From Trueperaceae bacterium (GTDB taxonomy: Bacteria > Deinococcota > Deinococci > Deinococcales > Trueperaceae), in assembly GCA_007130445.1 (NCBI GenBank), contig SLSM01000214.1, positions 1 through 5,968 of the forward strand: 5,968 nucleotides of DNA. The letters run 5' to 3'. A model generated the notes under the pieces. It worked only from the letters and a program-made list of their open reading frames with translations. It did no database searches and was not told the DNA's origin. Numbering within the stretch: the first letter of the stretch is position 1; the number at the start of each line of letters is the position of its first letter. Positions 1 to 5,777 of the stretch are shown one piece after another. Both the position numbers and the translations under genes were made by a program.

Positions 1-1
1 A

Positions 2-697
2 CTGGCGGGCCTGCTGCCGTGGCTGGTCCTCCCCTGGCCCGCGATGCACGCGTCGGCACCGAACGACGACACCGTCCGCTTCACGCTGCAGTCCGGTTGG
101 CCGCCCGCGCTCGTCGTGGGCTTGGCTGCGTTGGTCCTCGTCGGTGCGGCGGCGGTGGTCTGGTGGCGCATCGGTGGACGTGACGAGCTTCGGGCGTTGG
201 GACCGACCCGCTCGGAGCTGCTCTCGACCCGTCCGCGCGACGTCGGCGGCGTCGCAGCGGTGCTGATGGGTCTCCTCCTGATCGCCGTGGCGTTGCACGC
301 TTGGTCCGGCGGAGCCGCCGCCGATGCGGGCGTTCCGACCGAGGTACCGCCACCCCCGAGCCACGCGCCGCTCTTCGACGTGCATCTCGACGGGTCCGCC
401 TTCGACGCGACCTTCCCCGGGGGCGTCGCTCACGGCGAGACGATCGTCCTGGTCCTGCGCTTCGAAGCGCTCGCGGGTGGCCCCTTCCGCGTGACGCTCG
501 TCGACGCCGCAGGTGACGAACACTCGCTCGCGAGCTTCGGAGCGGACACCACGATGGGCGTGGCGCGCAGCGAGCCACGCGTCGGGCCACCGAGCGGGCC
601 ATGGCACCTCCGCCTGGTCGCCGAGGACACCGTCGGGCGCATCCGAGCGTGGACGCTCGAGCCGTTGGAGCCGGCCATCGTGGTCCCCGGTTCGTAA
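2..697 (+). CDS. Partial multi-pass membrane protein with C-terminal beta-rich domain, function unknown (5' end outside window)
   Basis: I do not recognise this protein. The reading frame is open to the left edge, and the ATG at 44 has no Shine-Dalgarno in front of it. The codons before it encode a hydrophobic stretch (LAGLLPWLVLPWPA), so the true start is probably upstream. The visible 231 residues show that partial hydrophobic segment, then two clear membrane spans at about bases 107-166 (ALVVGLAALVLVGAAAVVWW) and 242-304 (VGGVAAVLMGLLLIAVALHAW). The span pair encloses a short charged loop with several Arg residues, probably cytoplasmic. After the last span comes a Pro-rich linker (VPPPPS) and about 110 residues of alternating hydrophobic and polar residues, probably an extracytoplasmic beta-sandwich-like domain. 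The gene ends with TAA at 695-697. It reads the same way as acpP, 179 bases downstream, but nothing in it points to lipid or copper metabolism. The coding call is firm from codon use and hydrophobicity pattern; function is unknown. Confidence 0.7.
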   Translation: MAGLLPWLVLPWPAMHASAPNDDTVRFTLQSGWPPALVVGLAALVLVGAAAVVWWRIGGRDELRALGPTRSELLSTRPRDVGGVAAVLMGLLLIAVALHAWSGGAAADAGVPTEVPPPPSHAPLFDVHLDGSAFDATFPGGVAHGETIVLVLRFEALAGGPFRVTLVDAAGDEHSLASFGADTTMGVARSEPRVGPPSGPWHLRLVAEDTVGRIRAWTLEPLEPAIVVPGS

Positions 698-717
698 GGG
701 CCTTGTCAGGCCTCGCC
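698..717 (+). terminator. Weak hairpin just after the membrane-protein stop
   Basis: GGCCT at 699-703 and AGGCC at 708-712 form a perfect 5-bp stem with a TGTC loop, extendable by a G-T pair (698/713). It begins one base after the TAA. There is no T-run, so intrinsic termination is doubtful. A second, longer-range repeat (CTCGCC at 712-717, GGCGAG at 738-743) overlaps its right side and could compete with it. Confidence 0.25.
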
Positions 718-799
718 CGACGTGCCACACTCCCTGAGGCGAGCACGCCGGGGACCCTGCGCACAGCGTGGCTACCGGCGCAGCGTCGTGCTCCGAGCG

Positions 800-822
800 G
801 CACGCATGGTGCGTGCTAGACT
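800..822 (+). promoter_or_regulatory. Putative acpP promoter: extended -10 (TGC-TAGACT) abutted by a palindrome
   Basis: The hexamer TAGACT at 817-822 fits the actinobacterial -10 pattern TANNNT, and the TG at 814-815 with one spacer base gives an extended -10. No convincing -35 is visible 16-18 bases upstream. A perfect inverted repeat, GCACGC (800-805), ATGGT, GCGTGC (811-816), sits directly against the -10 box, where a repressor or activator dimer could act. The start of transcription would be near 829, leaving a 5' leader of roughly 48 bases before acpP. Inferred from sequence only. Confidence 0.45.
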
Positions 823-863
823 CGCGCACGAACGCGCGCCCGCTCGCGAGCAGCACAATTCGT

Positions 864-869
864 AGGAGG
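864..869 (+). promoter_or_regulatory. Strong ribosome binding site of acpP
   Basis: A full AGGAGG lies 7 bases before the ATG at 877. This fixes the start and fits the high expression expected of an acyl carrier protein. Confidence 0.85.
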
Positions 870-876
870 TCCTCTC

Positions 877-1116
877 ATGGACGAAGCCGCCATCCTGGAC
901 AAGATTCGCGACGTCGTCGCTGACAAGCTCGACGCCGACCCGAGCGACGTGGTCGACAGCGCGTCGTTCGTCGACGACTTGGGCGCCGATTCTCTCGACG
1001 TGGTCGAGTTGATCATGGGGCTCGAGGACGAGTTCGGCATCGAGATCAGCGACGAGGAAGCCGAAGGAATCCGCACCGTCGGTGACGCCGTACGCTTCAT
1101 CGCGTCGCAACAGTAA
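877..1116 (+). CDS. acpP: Acyl carrier protein (type II fatty acid synthesis)
   Basis: Small acidic carrier that holds growing acyl chains as thioesters on a 4'-phosphopantetheine arm and shuttles them between the cytosolic enzymes of type II fatty acid synthesis. The 79-residue length is normal for the family. The signature GADSLDVVEL is present; Ser39 in DSL is the phosphopantetheine attachment site. Helix II that follows (LDVVELIMGLEDEFGIEI) has the usual acidic face for docking partner enzymes, and the ISDEEAEGIRTVGDAV segment is the standard helix III region. The start is fixed by an AGGAGG site 7 bases upstream. fabF follows 52 bases downstream on the same strand, so the two are probably co-transcribed. 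A specialised polyketide or lipid carrier cannot be fully excluded, but the sequence looks like housekeeping AcpP. Confidence 0.95.
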   Translation: MDEAAILDKIRDVVADKLDADPSDVVDSASFVDDLGADSLDVVELIMGLEDEFGIEISDEEAEGIRTVGDAVRFIASQQ

Positions 1117-1149
1117 GCGAGGGCCACCGCCCCCGGGCGGAGCGTCGCT
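1116..1149 (+). promoter_or_regulatory. GC-rich nested hairpin in the acpP-fabF spacer
   Basis: CCGCCC (1127-1132) and GGGCGG (1135-1140) are perfect inverted repeats, so the transcript can fold into a compact GC stem. Outer arms AGCGA (1116-1120) and TCGCT (1145-1149) are also complementary and could extend it. There is no T-run, so it is more likely a partial attenuator or RNA-stability element than a full terminator. Function is inferred. Confidence 0.35.
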
Positions 1150-1168
1150 CGAGAGGCGAGTGCATGTC

Positions 1169-2398
1169 ATGAAGCGAGTCGTCGTCACGGGCGTTGGACC
1201 GGTCACCCCCATCGGGGTCGGCGCCGACGCGTTCCTCCAGGCGCAACACCGGGCCGAGAACGGGATCCGCGCGATCACGCTCTTCGACGCCTCGGACCTC
1301 AGCGTGCGTATCGCGGGCGAGGTCGACATCGAGGTGGAGACCTATCTGGACCGCAAGGAGGCGAAGCGGCTCGACCGCTTCGTGCATCTGGCAGTCGCCG
1401 GTGCCGAGTTGGCGCTCGCCGACGCCGGCCTGACACACGAGGACGTCGCCGGTGAGCACACCGGCACGTCGATCGGCAGCGGCATCGGCGGGTTGGGCAC
1501 GTGGGAGGCGACGTCCGAGGTGCGCTGGAAGCGTGGCGCGATGCGCATGAGCCCGTTCTTCATCCCCCAGCTGATCGCCAACATGGCCTCGGGCCACGTG
1601 GCGATGCGCTTCGGCTCGACGGGCCCGTCGAACACGGTCGTCACCGCCTGCGCCACCGGCTCCGGCTCGATCATCGACGCCTACCGCACCATCGAGCGCG
1701 GCGAGGCCGAGGTCATGTTCACGGGCGGCGCCGAGGCCTGCGTCACCCCGATGGGCATCGGTGGCTTCGCCGTCATGAAGGCGCTCTCCACGCGCAACGA
1801 CGAGCCCGAGACGGCCAGTCGGCCGTTCACCGCCAGCCGCGACGGGTTCGTGGCCGGCGAGGGTGCGGGCGTGCTGATCCTCGAGGAGCGTGAGCGGGCG
1901 ATCGCCCGCGGCGCCCGCATCTACGCCGAGGTCATCGGCGGCGCGACGAGCGCCGACGCGTACCACATCACGGCCCCTGCCCCCGGTGGCGCCGGCGCCG
2001 TGCGCTGCATCCGCTGGGCGCTGCGCGACGCGGGCCTCGAGCCGGCCGACGTCGGCTACATCAACGCGCACGGCACGAGCACGCCCGCCAACGACCTCAA
2101 CGAGACGCTGGCGTTCAAGAGCGTGTGGGGCTCGCGCGAGGCCGTACCGCCGGTGTCGTCGACCAAGTCGATGACCGGCCACACGCTCGGCGCCGCGGGC
2201 GGCATCGAGGGCATCGCGACGATCCAGGCGCTGTACACCGGCGTCCTGCCGCCGACGCGCAACCTCTTCGATCCCGACCCCGAACTCGACCTCGACTACA
2301 TCCCGCACGAGCCGCGCCACCAGCAGGTGGACGTCGCGCTGTCGGTGAACTTCGCCTTCGGTGGGCAGAACGCCGCTGTGGTGTTCAGGCGGGCCTGA
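1169..2398 (+). CDS. fabF: Beta-ketoacyl-ACP synthase II (KAS II, elongating condensing enzyme)
   Basis: Catalyses decarboxylative Claisen condensation of malonyl-ACP with acyl-ACP, the chain-lengthening step of type II fatty acid synthesis in the cytosol. From ATG 1169 the protein is 409 residues, as usual for FabF, and begins with the family N-terminus KRVVVTGVGPVTPIG. The thiolase-fold active site is complete: nucleophile Cys161 in TACATG, His301 in NAHGTSTPAND, Lys333 in STKSMTGH and His338 in the same motif. These match the E. coli Cys163/His303/Lys335/His340 set with a constant shift of two. The C-terminal gating loop reads NFAFGGQN rather than the usual NSFGFGGTN. The frame stays open upstream to 1082, but that part overlaps acpP and is not family sequence. 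GTG 1160 is an alternative start; a weak AGAGG (1152-1156) lies 12 bases before the ATG. Probably co-transcribed with acpP. A specialised KS is a less likely alternative. Confidence 0.93.
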   Translation: MKRVVVTGVGPVTPIGVGADAFLQAQHRAENGIRAITLFDASDLSVRIAGEVDIEVETYLDRKEAKRLDRFVHLAVAGAELALADAGLTHEDVAGEHTGTSIGSGIGGLGTWEATSEVRWKRGAMRMSPFFIPQLIANMASGHVAMRFGSTGPSNTVVTACATGSGSIIDAYRTIERGEAEVMFTGGAEACVTPMGIGGFAVMKALSTRNDEPETASRPFTASRDGFVAGEGAGVLILEERERAIARGARIYAEVIGGATSADAYHITAPAPGGAGAVRCIRWALRDAGLEPADVGYINAHGTSTPANDLNETLAFKSVWGSREAVPPVSSTKSMTGHTLGAAGGIEGIATIQALYTGVLPPTRNLFDPDPELDLDYIPHEPRHQQVDVALSVNFAFGGQNAAVVFRRA

Positions 2399-2426
2399 AC
2401 GACGACACCTGAACCTCTCGCTGCGG

Positions 2427-2443
2427 TGCACCACGTCGGTGCA
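2427..2443. terminator. Candidate bidirectional hairpin between convergent fabF and STAND gene
   Basis: TGCACC (2427-2432), ACGTC, GGTGCA (2438-2443) is a perfect 6-bp inverted repeat in the 89-base gap between two convergent genes, where a shared terminator would be expected. It has no T-run on either strand, so the assignment rests on position and symmetry only. Confidence 0.3.
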
Positions 2444-2487
2444 GGCGGGGCCCGGCGTCCGCTGTCCAGGTCGTCATGGCCAGGCCG

Positions 2488-5358
2488 TCAGATGTCGAGG
2501 TCGAGCGCATAGCGCACCGCCACGTCGAGCGGCAGCGCTGCACCCTCCGCCCACGCGCGGGCACCCGCGGGTTCGTCGCGCGCCACCTCTGACAGCGCCT
2601 TGCGCACCACACCCGCCTCGGGCTCGAAGGCGGCACGCCCGAACTGCCGCTCGGCCGTCTCCGCGGCCGCCGTCAGCCTCGCCGCGTGCTCGCGCGCACC
2701 CGAGCGCTGGGCGATGAACGCGGCGACCTCGAGCGCGAACACGGCGGCGCCGTGGAACGCGAGGGCGTCGAGGTTCGTGAGCGCCACGCGCACCTGTGCC
2801 CAGGCCTCGGACCAGCGCCCGGCGAGGCCGTACGTCACGGCCAGGCAGAGCCGTGCCCACGACTCGGACTGTGGGTCGCCAGCCTCCGCCTGGAGGGTCG
2901 CGGCCGCTGCGGCCCAGCGCTCCGCCTCGGCGAGGTCGGCGCGTCCGATCGCCGTGCGCGCGAGCATCACCCATCCGAACGACTCGGCCCACGGCCAGCC
3001 CACGCTCGCTGCGCTGGTGCGGGCCGCCTCGGCGTGCCGCCCGCACCCGTCGAGGTCGCCGTCGCTGGCGTGCACGATGGACCTGGCGATGTGCAGCACG
3101 GCGCGAGCCGGCACGTCGTCGACGGCCGTGAGCGCTGCCTCGGCCTCGTCCATCGCTGCGCGCGCAGCGACGAGGTCGCGCTGCTGGAGCGTGCACGCGC
3201 ACAGGCCGAGCAACAGGTCGAGCCGCACCTGAGGCCCGTGGTCGGGTCCGACGCCCGAGTCCACGGCGCCCAGCACCTCGCGCAACCACGGGACCTGCTC
3301 CGCCCCTTGGCCCTCGATCCACCAGTACAGCCAGAGCGAGCGCGCGAAGGCCGCGGCGGCGACCGCGTCGCGCGTCGACGTCACGTGCGCCAGGGCGGCG
3401 CGGAGGTTGTCGGCTTCGTTGCGCAGCACCGCGAGGCGCTCCGCTCGGCCGTGCTGGAGGGCGACGCCGTCGCTCGCCGCGACGCGGAGGAAGTGCTCCG
3501 CATGGCGCGAGCGCACCGCGCTCTCCTCACCCGACGCCTGCAGCTGCTCGAGCGCCGTTTCGCGCACCAGCTCGAAGCCGAGGTACCGGACGCCGGTCTC
3601 GACGCCCACCCGCTGCAGGAGTCCGTGATCGACGAGCTCTGCCAGGGCATCGAGCGTCGCCGTGGTCGGACCGCTGCCCGGTGGCGCTCCGGCACCAGTG
3701 ACCGCCTCGACCGCCTCGAGGTCGGCCCCGCCAACGAAGACGCTCGTGCAGCGCAGCAGCGCCCGGGCGTCATCGCTCAGCATGTCGACGCTCCACGCGA
3801 TCGTGCGACGGATGGTGCGCTGCCGCTCCGGCAGATCGTGCGCCCCGCCGGCGAGGGTGTCGAGGCGATCGCCGAGGGTGGCGTCGAGCCGACGCTGGAG
3901 CGCTTCGAGAGACAGATGGCGCACACGGGCGGCCGCGAGCAGGATCGCGAGCGGCCAGCCCTCGAGGCGCGCTGCGAGCCGCAGCAACGCAGCGGCGTTG
4001 CTCGGCCCGACGTCGAAGGTCGGGTCGGCGGCGCGTGCGCGCCATACGAACAGCCCGACGGCGGGGTTGGCGCGTGCGGTCGCCACGAGCGCCTCCGGGC
4101 TCGTCGCGGCGGGCACCGCGTCGATGGGCAACGGCGAGAGGGGTACGCAGCGCTCCGCCGAGAGCCGCAACGGCACGCGGCTCGTCACCAGCAGCGTCAG
4201 CCCGGGAGCCACCTCGAGCAGTCGCACGAGCAGCGGGACGGCGGCCACGACCTGCTCGAGGTTGTCGAGCACCACCAGCGACCGGCGCGTCGCCAGGTAG
4301 GCCTCGAGCGTCTCCGCGGCGCCGCGCTCGTCGGCGCCGCGGAGCCCGAGCGCGGCGGCGATCGCGCCTGCCACGAGCCGGTGGTCGTCGACGCCCTGGA
4401 GGCCCACGAACGCGACGTCGTCACCGGAGCGGGCGCGCAGACGGTGCGCGAGCTCGAGCGCGAGGCGCGACTTCCCGATCCCACCCGGGCCGACCAGGGT
4501 CACCAGGCGGACGGAGGGATCGTCCAGCAGCGCGGTCGCCTGCGCGAGTTCGCGCTCGCGGCCGAAGAGCGGTCCCCACACGCCGGGCACCGTCGCGGTC
4601 ACGGGTTGCGTCCACGCCTCTGGCAGCCGGTCGAAGCGTTCGGAGAGCAGCGTCGCGAGGTCCTCTGCCACCAGGTCCCGCAACTCGTCGGCGTCGTCGA
4701 AGGGGCGGTAGCTGACGCAGTCGTCGGCGCGCACGCGGCCGAGCAGCGTGTCGAGCGCCGGCTCGCGTCCTCCCTCGACGCGCTTCACGTAGATCAGCTT
4801 CGGCCGCTCGCCCGAGCGCAGGTACTCATCCTCGAGCCCTGAGACGCTCTCGCCCGGTGCGATCCAGCCGTAGCGGTGCGCGTAGATGCCGACGAAGACG
4901 TCGCTCTGGTCGAGGTAGGCGCGGTACAGGTCGCGCGGCGGGTGGGCGCGGGCACCGGACTCGAACATGACTGGCGTCAGGCGTAGGCCCTCGACGGCGG
5001 TGCGCACGGCAGCGCGCTCCTCCGCGAGCTCGACCAGCGTGGAGCTGACGAAGACGCGCACGCGCTGGTCCGGCGTGCGGATCGAGGGGCGCGTCGCGGC
5101 GGCCGCGGCCGCCGGGACCGGGCCAACCGAGCTGGCGTCCGCGGCCCCGCCGGCGCCAGAGATCGCTGCCGCACCGGGCTCGCTACGATGCGTCGAAGGG
5201 GGGTCGGCGCCGGGGCCGTCGGTGGCCGCGCTTCCGAACGCGGTCGGCTGGACCCGACTCCGCCGCCGTTCGTCGATGAAACGCGTGACGGTGGTGGCGT
5301 TGACCGCGATCGCCATGAGGATGCCGATGCCACCTAGGATCGACAGCACGAGCTCCAT
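2488..5358 (-). CDS. Membrane-anchored DUF4062-STAND NTPase with TPR-like C-terminus
   Basis: A 956-residue signal-sensing NTPase; the cellular role is unknown. Start ATG 5358 is chosen because GGAGGT lies 10 bases before it; the frame stays open to ATG 5574, but that extension is low-complexity and covers the copZ promoter and operator. Residues 3-19 form one hydrophobic span followed by RRRSR (31-35), predicting a membrane anchor with the bulk in the cytoplasm. Residues 37-95 are an Ala/Gly/Pro/Ser-rich linker. Residues 99-191 are DUF4062: RVFVSST, an ER pair (114-115), SDVFVGIYAHRYG and SGLEDEYLRSGERPK. The NTPase follows: Walker A GPGGIGKS (290-297, Lys296), Walker B LVVLDN (Asp365), TSR sensor (Arg394) and GWPL (467-470). 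A winged-helix-like segment with RQRTIRRTIAWSVDML (512-527) resembles AfsR-type regulators. Residues from about 600 are helical, Ala-rich and TPR-like (EADNLRAAL 648-656). No DNA-binding domain is seen. All NTPase motifs are intact, so it is probably functional. Confidence 0.9.
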   Translation of the reverse strand: MELVLSILGGIGILMAIAVNATTVTRFIDERRRSRVQPTAFGSAATDGPGADPPSTHRSEPGAAAISGAGGAADASSVGPVPAAAAAATRPSIRTPDQRVRVFVSSTLVELAEERAAVRTAVEGLRLTPVMFESGARAHPPRDLYRAYLDQSDVFVGIYAHRYGWIAPGESVSGLEDEYLRSGERPKLIYVKRVEGGREPALDTLLGRVRADDCVSYRPFDDADELRDLVAEDLATLLSERFDRLPEAWTQPVTATVPGVWGPLFGRERELAQATALLDDPSVRLVTLVGPGGIGKSRLALELAHRLRARSGDDVAFVGLQGVDDHRLVAGAIAAALGLRGADERGAAETLEAYLATRRSLVVLDNLEQVVAAVPLLVRLLEVAPGLTLLVTSRVPLRLSAERCVPLSPLPIDAVPAATSPEALVATARANPAVGLFVWRARAADPTFDVGPSNAAALLRLAARLEGWPLAILLAAARVRHLSLEALQRRLDATLGDRLDTLAGGAHDLPERQRTIRRTIAWSVDMLSDDARALLRCTSVFVGGADLEAVEAVTGAGAPPGSGPTTATLDALAELVDHGLLQRVGVETGVRYLGFELVRETALEQLQASGEESAVRSRHAEHFLRVAASDGVALQHGRAERLAVLRNEADNLRAALAHVTSTRDAVAAAAFARSLWLYWWIEGQGAEQVPWLREVLGAVDSGVGPDHGPQVRLDLLLGLCACTLQQRDLVAARAAMDEAEAALTAVDDVPARAVLHIARSIVHASDGDLDGCGRHAEAARTSAASVGWPWAESFGWVMLARTAIGRADLAEAERWAAAAATLQAEAGDPQSESWARLCLAVTYGLAGRWSEAWAQVRVALTNLDALAFHGAAVFALEVAAFIAQRSGAREHAARLTAAAETAERQFGRAAFEPEAGVVRKALSEVARDEPAGARAWAEGAALPLDVAVRYALDLDI

Positions 5359-5368
5359 ACCCGTCGTG

Positions 5369-5374
5369 ACCTCC
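5369..5374 (-). promoter_or_regulatory. Ribosome binding site deciding the STAND gene start
   Basis: On the minus strand GGAGGT occupies 5374 down to 5369, 10 bases before the ATG whose A is at 5358. The spacing is slightly long but usable. It favours the 956-residue product over the 1028-residue open frame from 5574. Confidence 0.65.
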
Positions 5375-5433
5375 ACGGCCCGGCGCGTCGTCCGACGCCC
5401 GGCGATCGGGTCGCTCGGCGCCGCGTCAGCACC

Positions 5434-5462
5434 ACTCTGGAGCACGCCCACGTGGCTGTCAA
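5434..5462 (-). promoter_or_regulatory. Putative promoter of the STAND gene (TTGACA-17-CAGAGT)
   Basis: Reading the minus strand, a perfect -35 hexamer TTGACA lies at 5462-5457. After exactly 17 bases comes CAGAGT at 5439-5434, a moderate -10 match (A at position 2 and T at position 6). Transcription would begin near 5427, leaving about 70 bases of leader before ATG 5358. This placement agrees with the start chosen from the Shine-Dalgarno and would put the longer start outside the transcript. Confidence 0.5.
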
Positions 5463-5508
5463 CGGCTCCGGGGTCGTGCGACGGGACCATCACCCCGGCG
5501 CGTGGAGG

Positions 5509-5514
5509 TAGACT
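5509..5514 (+). promoter_or_regulatory. Putative -10 box of the copZ-csoR operon
   Basis: TAGACT at 5509-5514 is identical to the -10 box proposed for acpP and fits TANNNT. No good -35 is visible. Predicted transcription start near 5521 falls next to the CsoR-type inverted repeat, leaving a leader of about 56 bases before copZ. Confidence 0.5.
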
Positions 5515-5524
5515 GCGAGGAGTC

Positions 5525-5542
5525 CCACCCCCCCTGGGGTGG
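5525..5542 (+). promoter_or_regulatory. CsoR-type copper operator
   Basis: A perfect inverted repeat CCACCCC (5525-5531), CCCT, GGGGTGG (5536-5542). GC-rich arms with a 4-base centre match the architecture I recall for the M. tuberculosis csoR operator, whose core arms are the same. It sits just downstream of the TAGACT -10 box, where bound apo-CsoR would block initiation; Cu(I) binding would release it. The regulator itself is encoded in this operon, so autoregulation is likely. Confidence 0.8.
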
Positions 5543-5565
5543 TCGGCGCGCTGTGGCGCGCCCCG

Positions 5566-5571
5566 AGGAGG
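5566..5571 (+). promoter_or_regulatory. Ribosome binding site of copZ
   Basis: AGGAGG at 5566-5571 ends 5 bases before ATG 5577, a strong site that fixes the copZ start. Confidence 0.8.
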
Positions 5572-5576
5572 CATCC

Positions 5577-5777
5577 ATGACCCATCTCGACGTGCAAGGC
5601 ATGACCTGCAGCCACTGCTCCGCGGCGGTGAAGCGAGCCCTCGAGGCCGTCCCTGGCGTAGAGAGTGCGGCCGTCGACCTCGCCGCCGGTCACGCGTCCG
5701 TCACAGGATCGGCCCCCATCGACGCGTTGATCAAGGCCGTCGTCGACGAGGGCTATCAGGCAGCGCCGGCCTCATGA
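5577..5777 (+). CDS. copZ: Copper chaperone, single HMA domain (CopZ-like)
   Basis: A 66-residue soluble cytosolic protein made of a single heavy-metal-associated domain. The metal-binding loop GMTCSHC carries Cys11 and Cys14, the pair that binds Cu(I) in CopZ/Atx1-type chaperones and passes it to a P1B-type ATPase or to a sensor. The rest follows the family's beta-alpha-beta-beta-alpha-beta pattern: helix 1 SAAVKRALEAVPGV, strand ESAAVDL, strand HASVTG, helix DALIKAVVDEGY. Gly59-Tyr60 is the usual GY near the metal site. A strong AGGAGG and a CsoR-type operator lie upstream. The stop overlaps the csoR start as ATGA (5774-5777), showing one operon with probable translational coupling. The HMA domain alone could bind other soft metals (a MerP role is the main alternative), but no signal peptide is present and csoR with its operator argue for copper. 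Confidence 0.93.
   Translation: MTHLDVQGMTCSHCSAAVKRALEAVPGVESAAVDLAAGHASVTGSAPIDALIKAVVDEGYQAAPAS

Noticed and set aside
81..803. 240-residue minus-strand open frame opposite the first membrane protein
   Set aside because: It is extremely Arg-rich, typical of an antisense shadow in GC-rich DNA, while the plus frame shows clean membrane spans.
1082..1168. Upstream extension of fabF to ATG 1082
   Set aside because: It overlaps the end of acpP in another frame and encodes no family-like sequence; ATG 1169 gives the normal FabF N-terminus and length.
1097..2434. 445-residue minus-strand open frame opposite fabF
   Set aside because: FabF has a full catalytic set on the other strand; this frame is low-complexity Arg/Ala/Gly sequence with no Shine-Dalgarno or motif.
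2686..4842. 718-residue open frame on the plus strand, antisense to the STAND gene
   Set aside because: It is rich in Arg, Gly and Ala, shows no domain motifs and mirrors the codon bias of the minus-strand gene, whose frame has clear DUF4062 and Walker motifs. It is a GC-driven shadow.
5101..5260. Possible repeat or mobile fragment in the Ala/Pro-rich DNA stretch
   Set aside because: It is a low-complexity interdomain linker in the STAND protein, in frame and without direct repeats or terminal inverted repeats.
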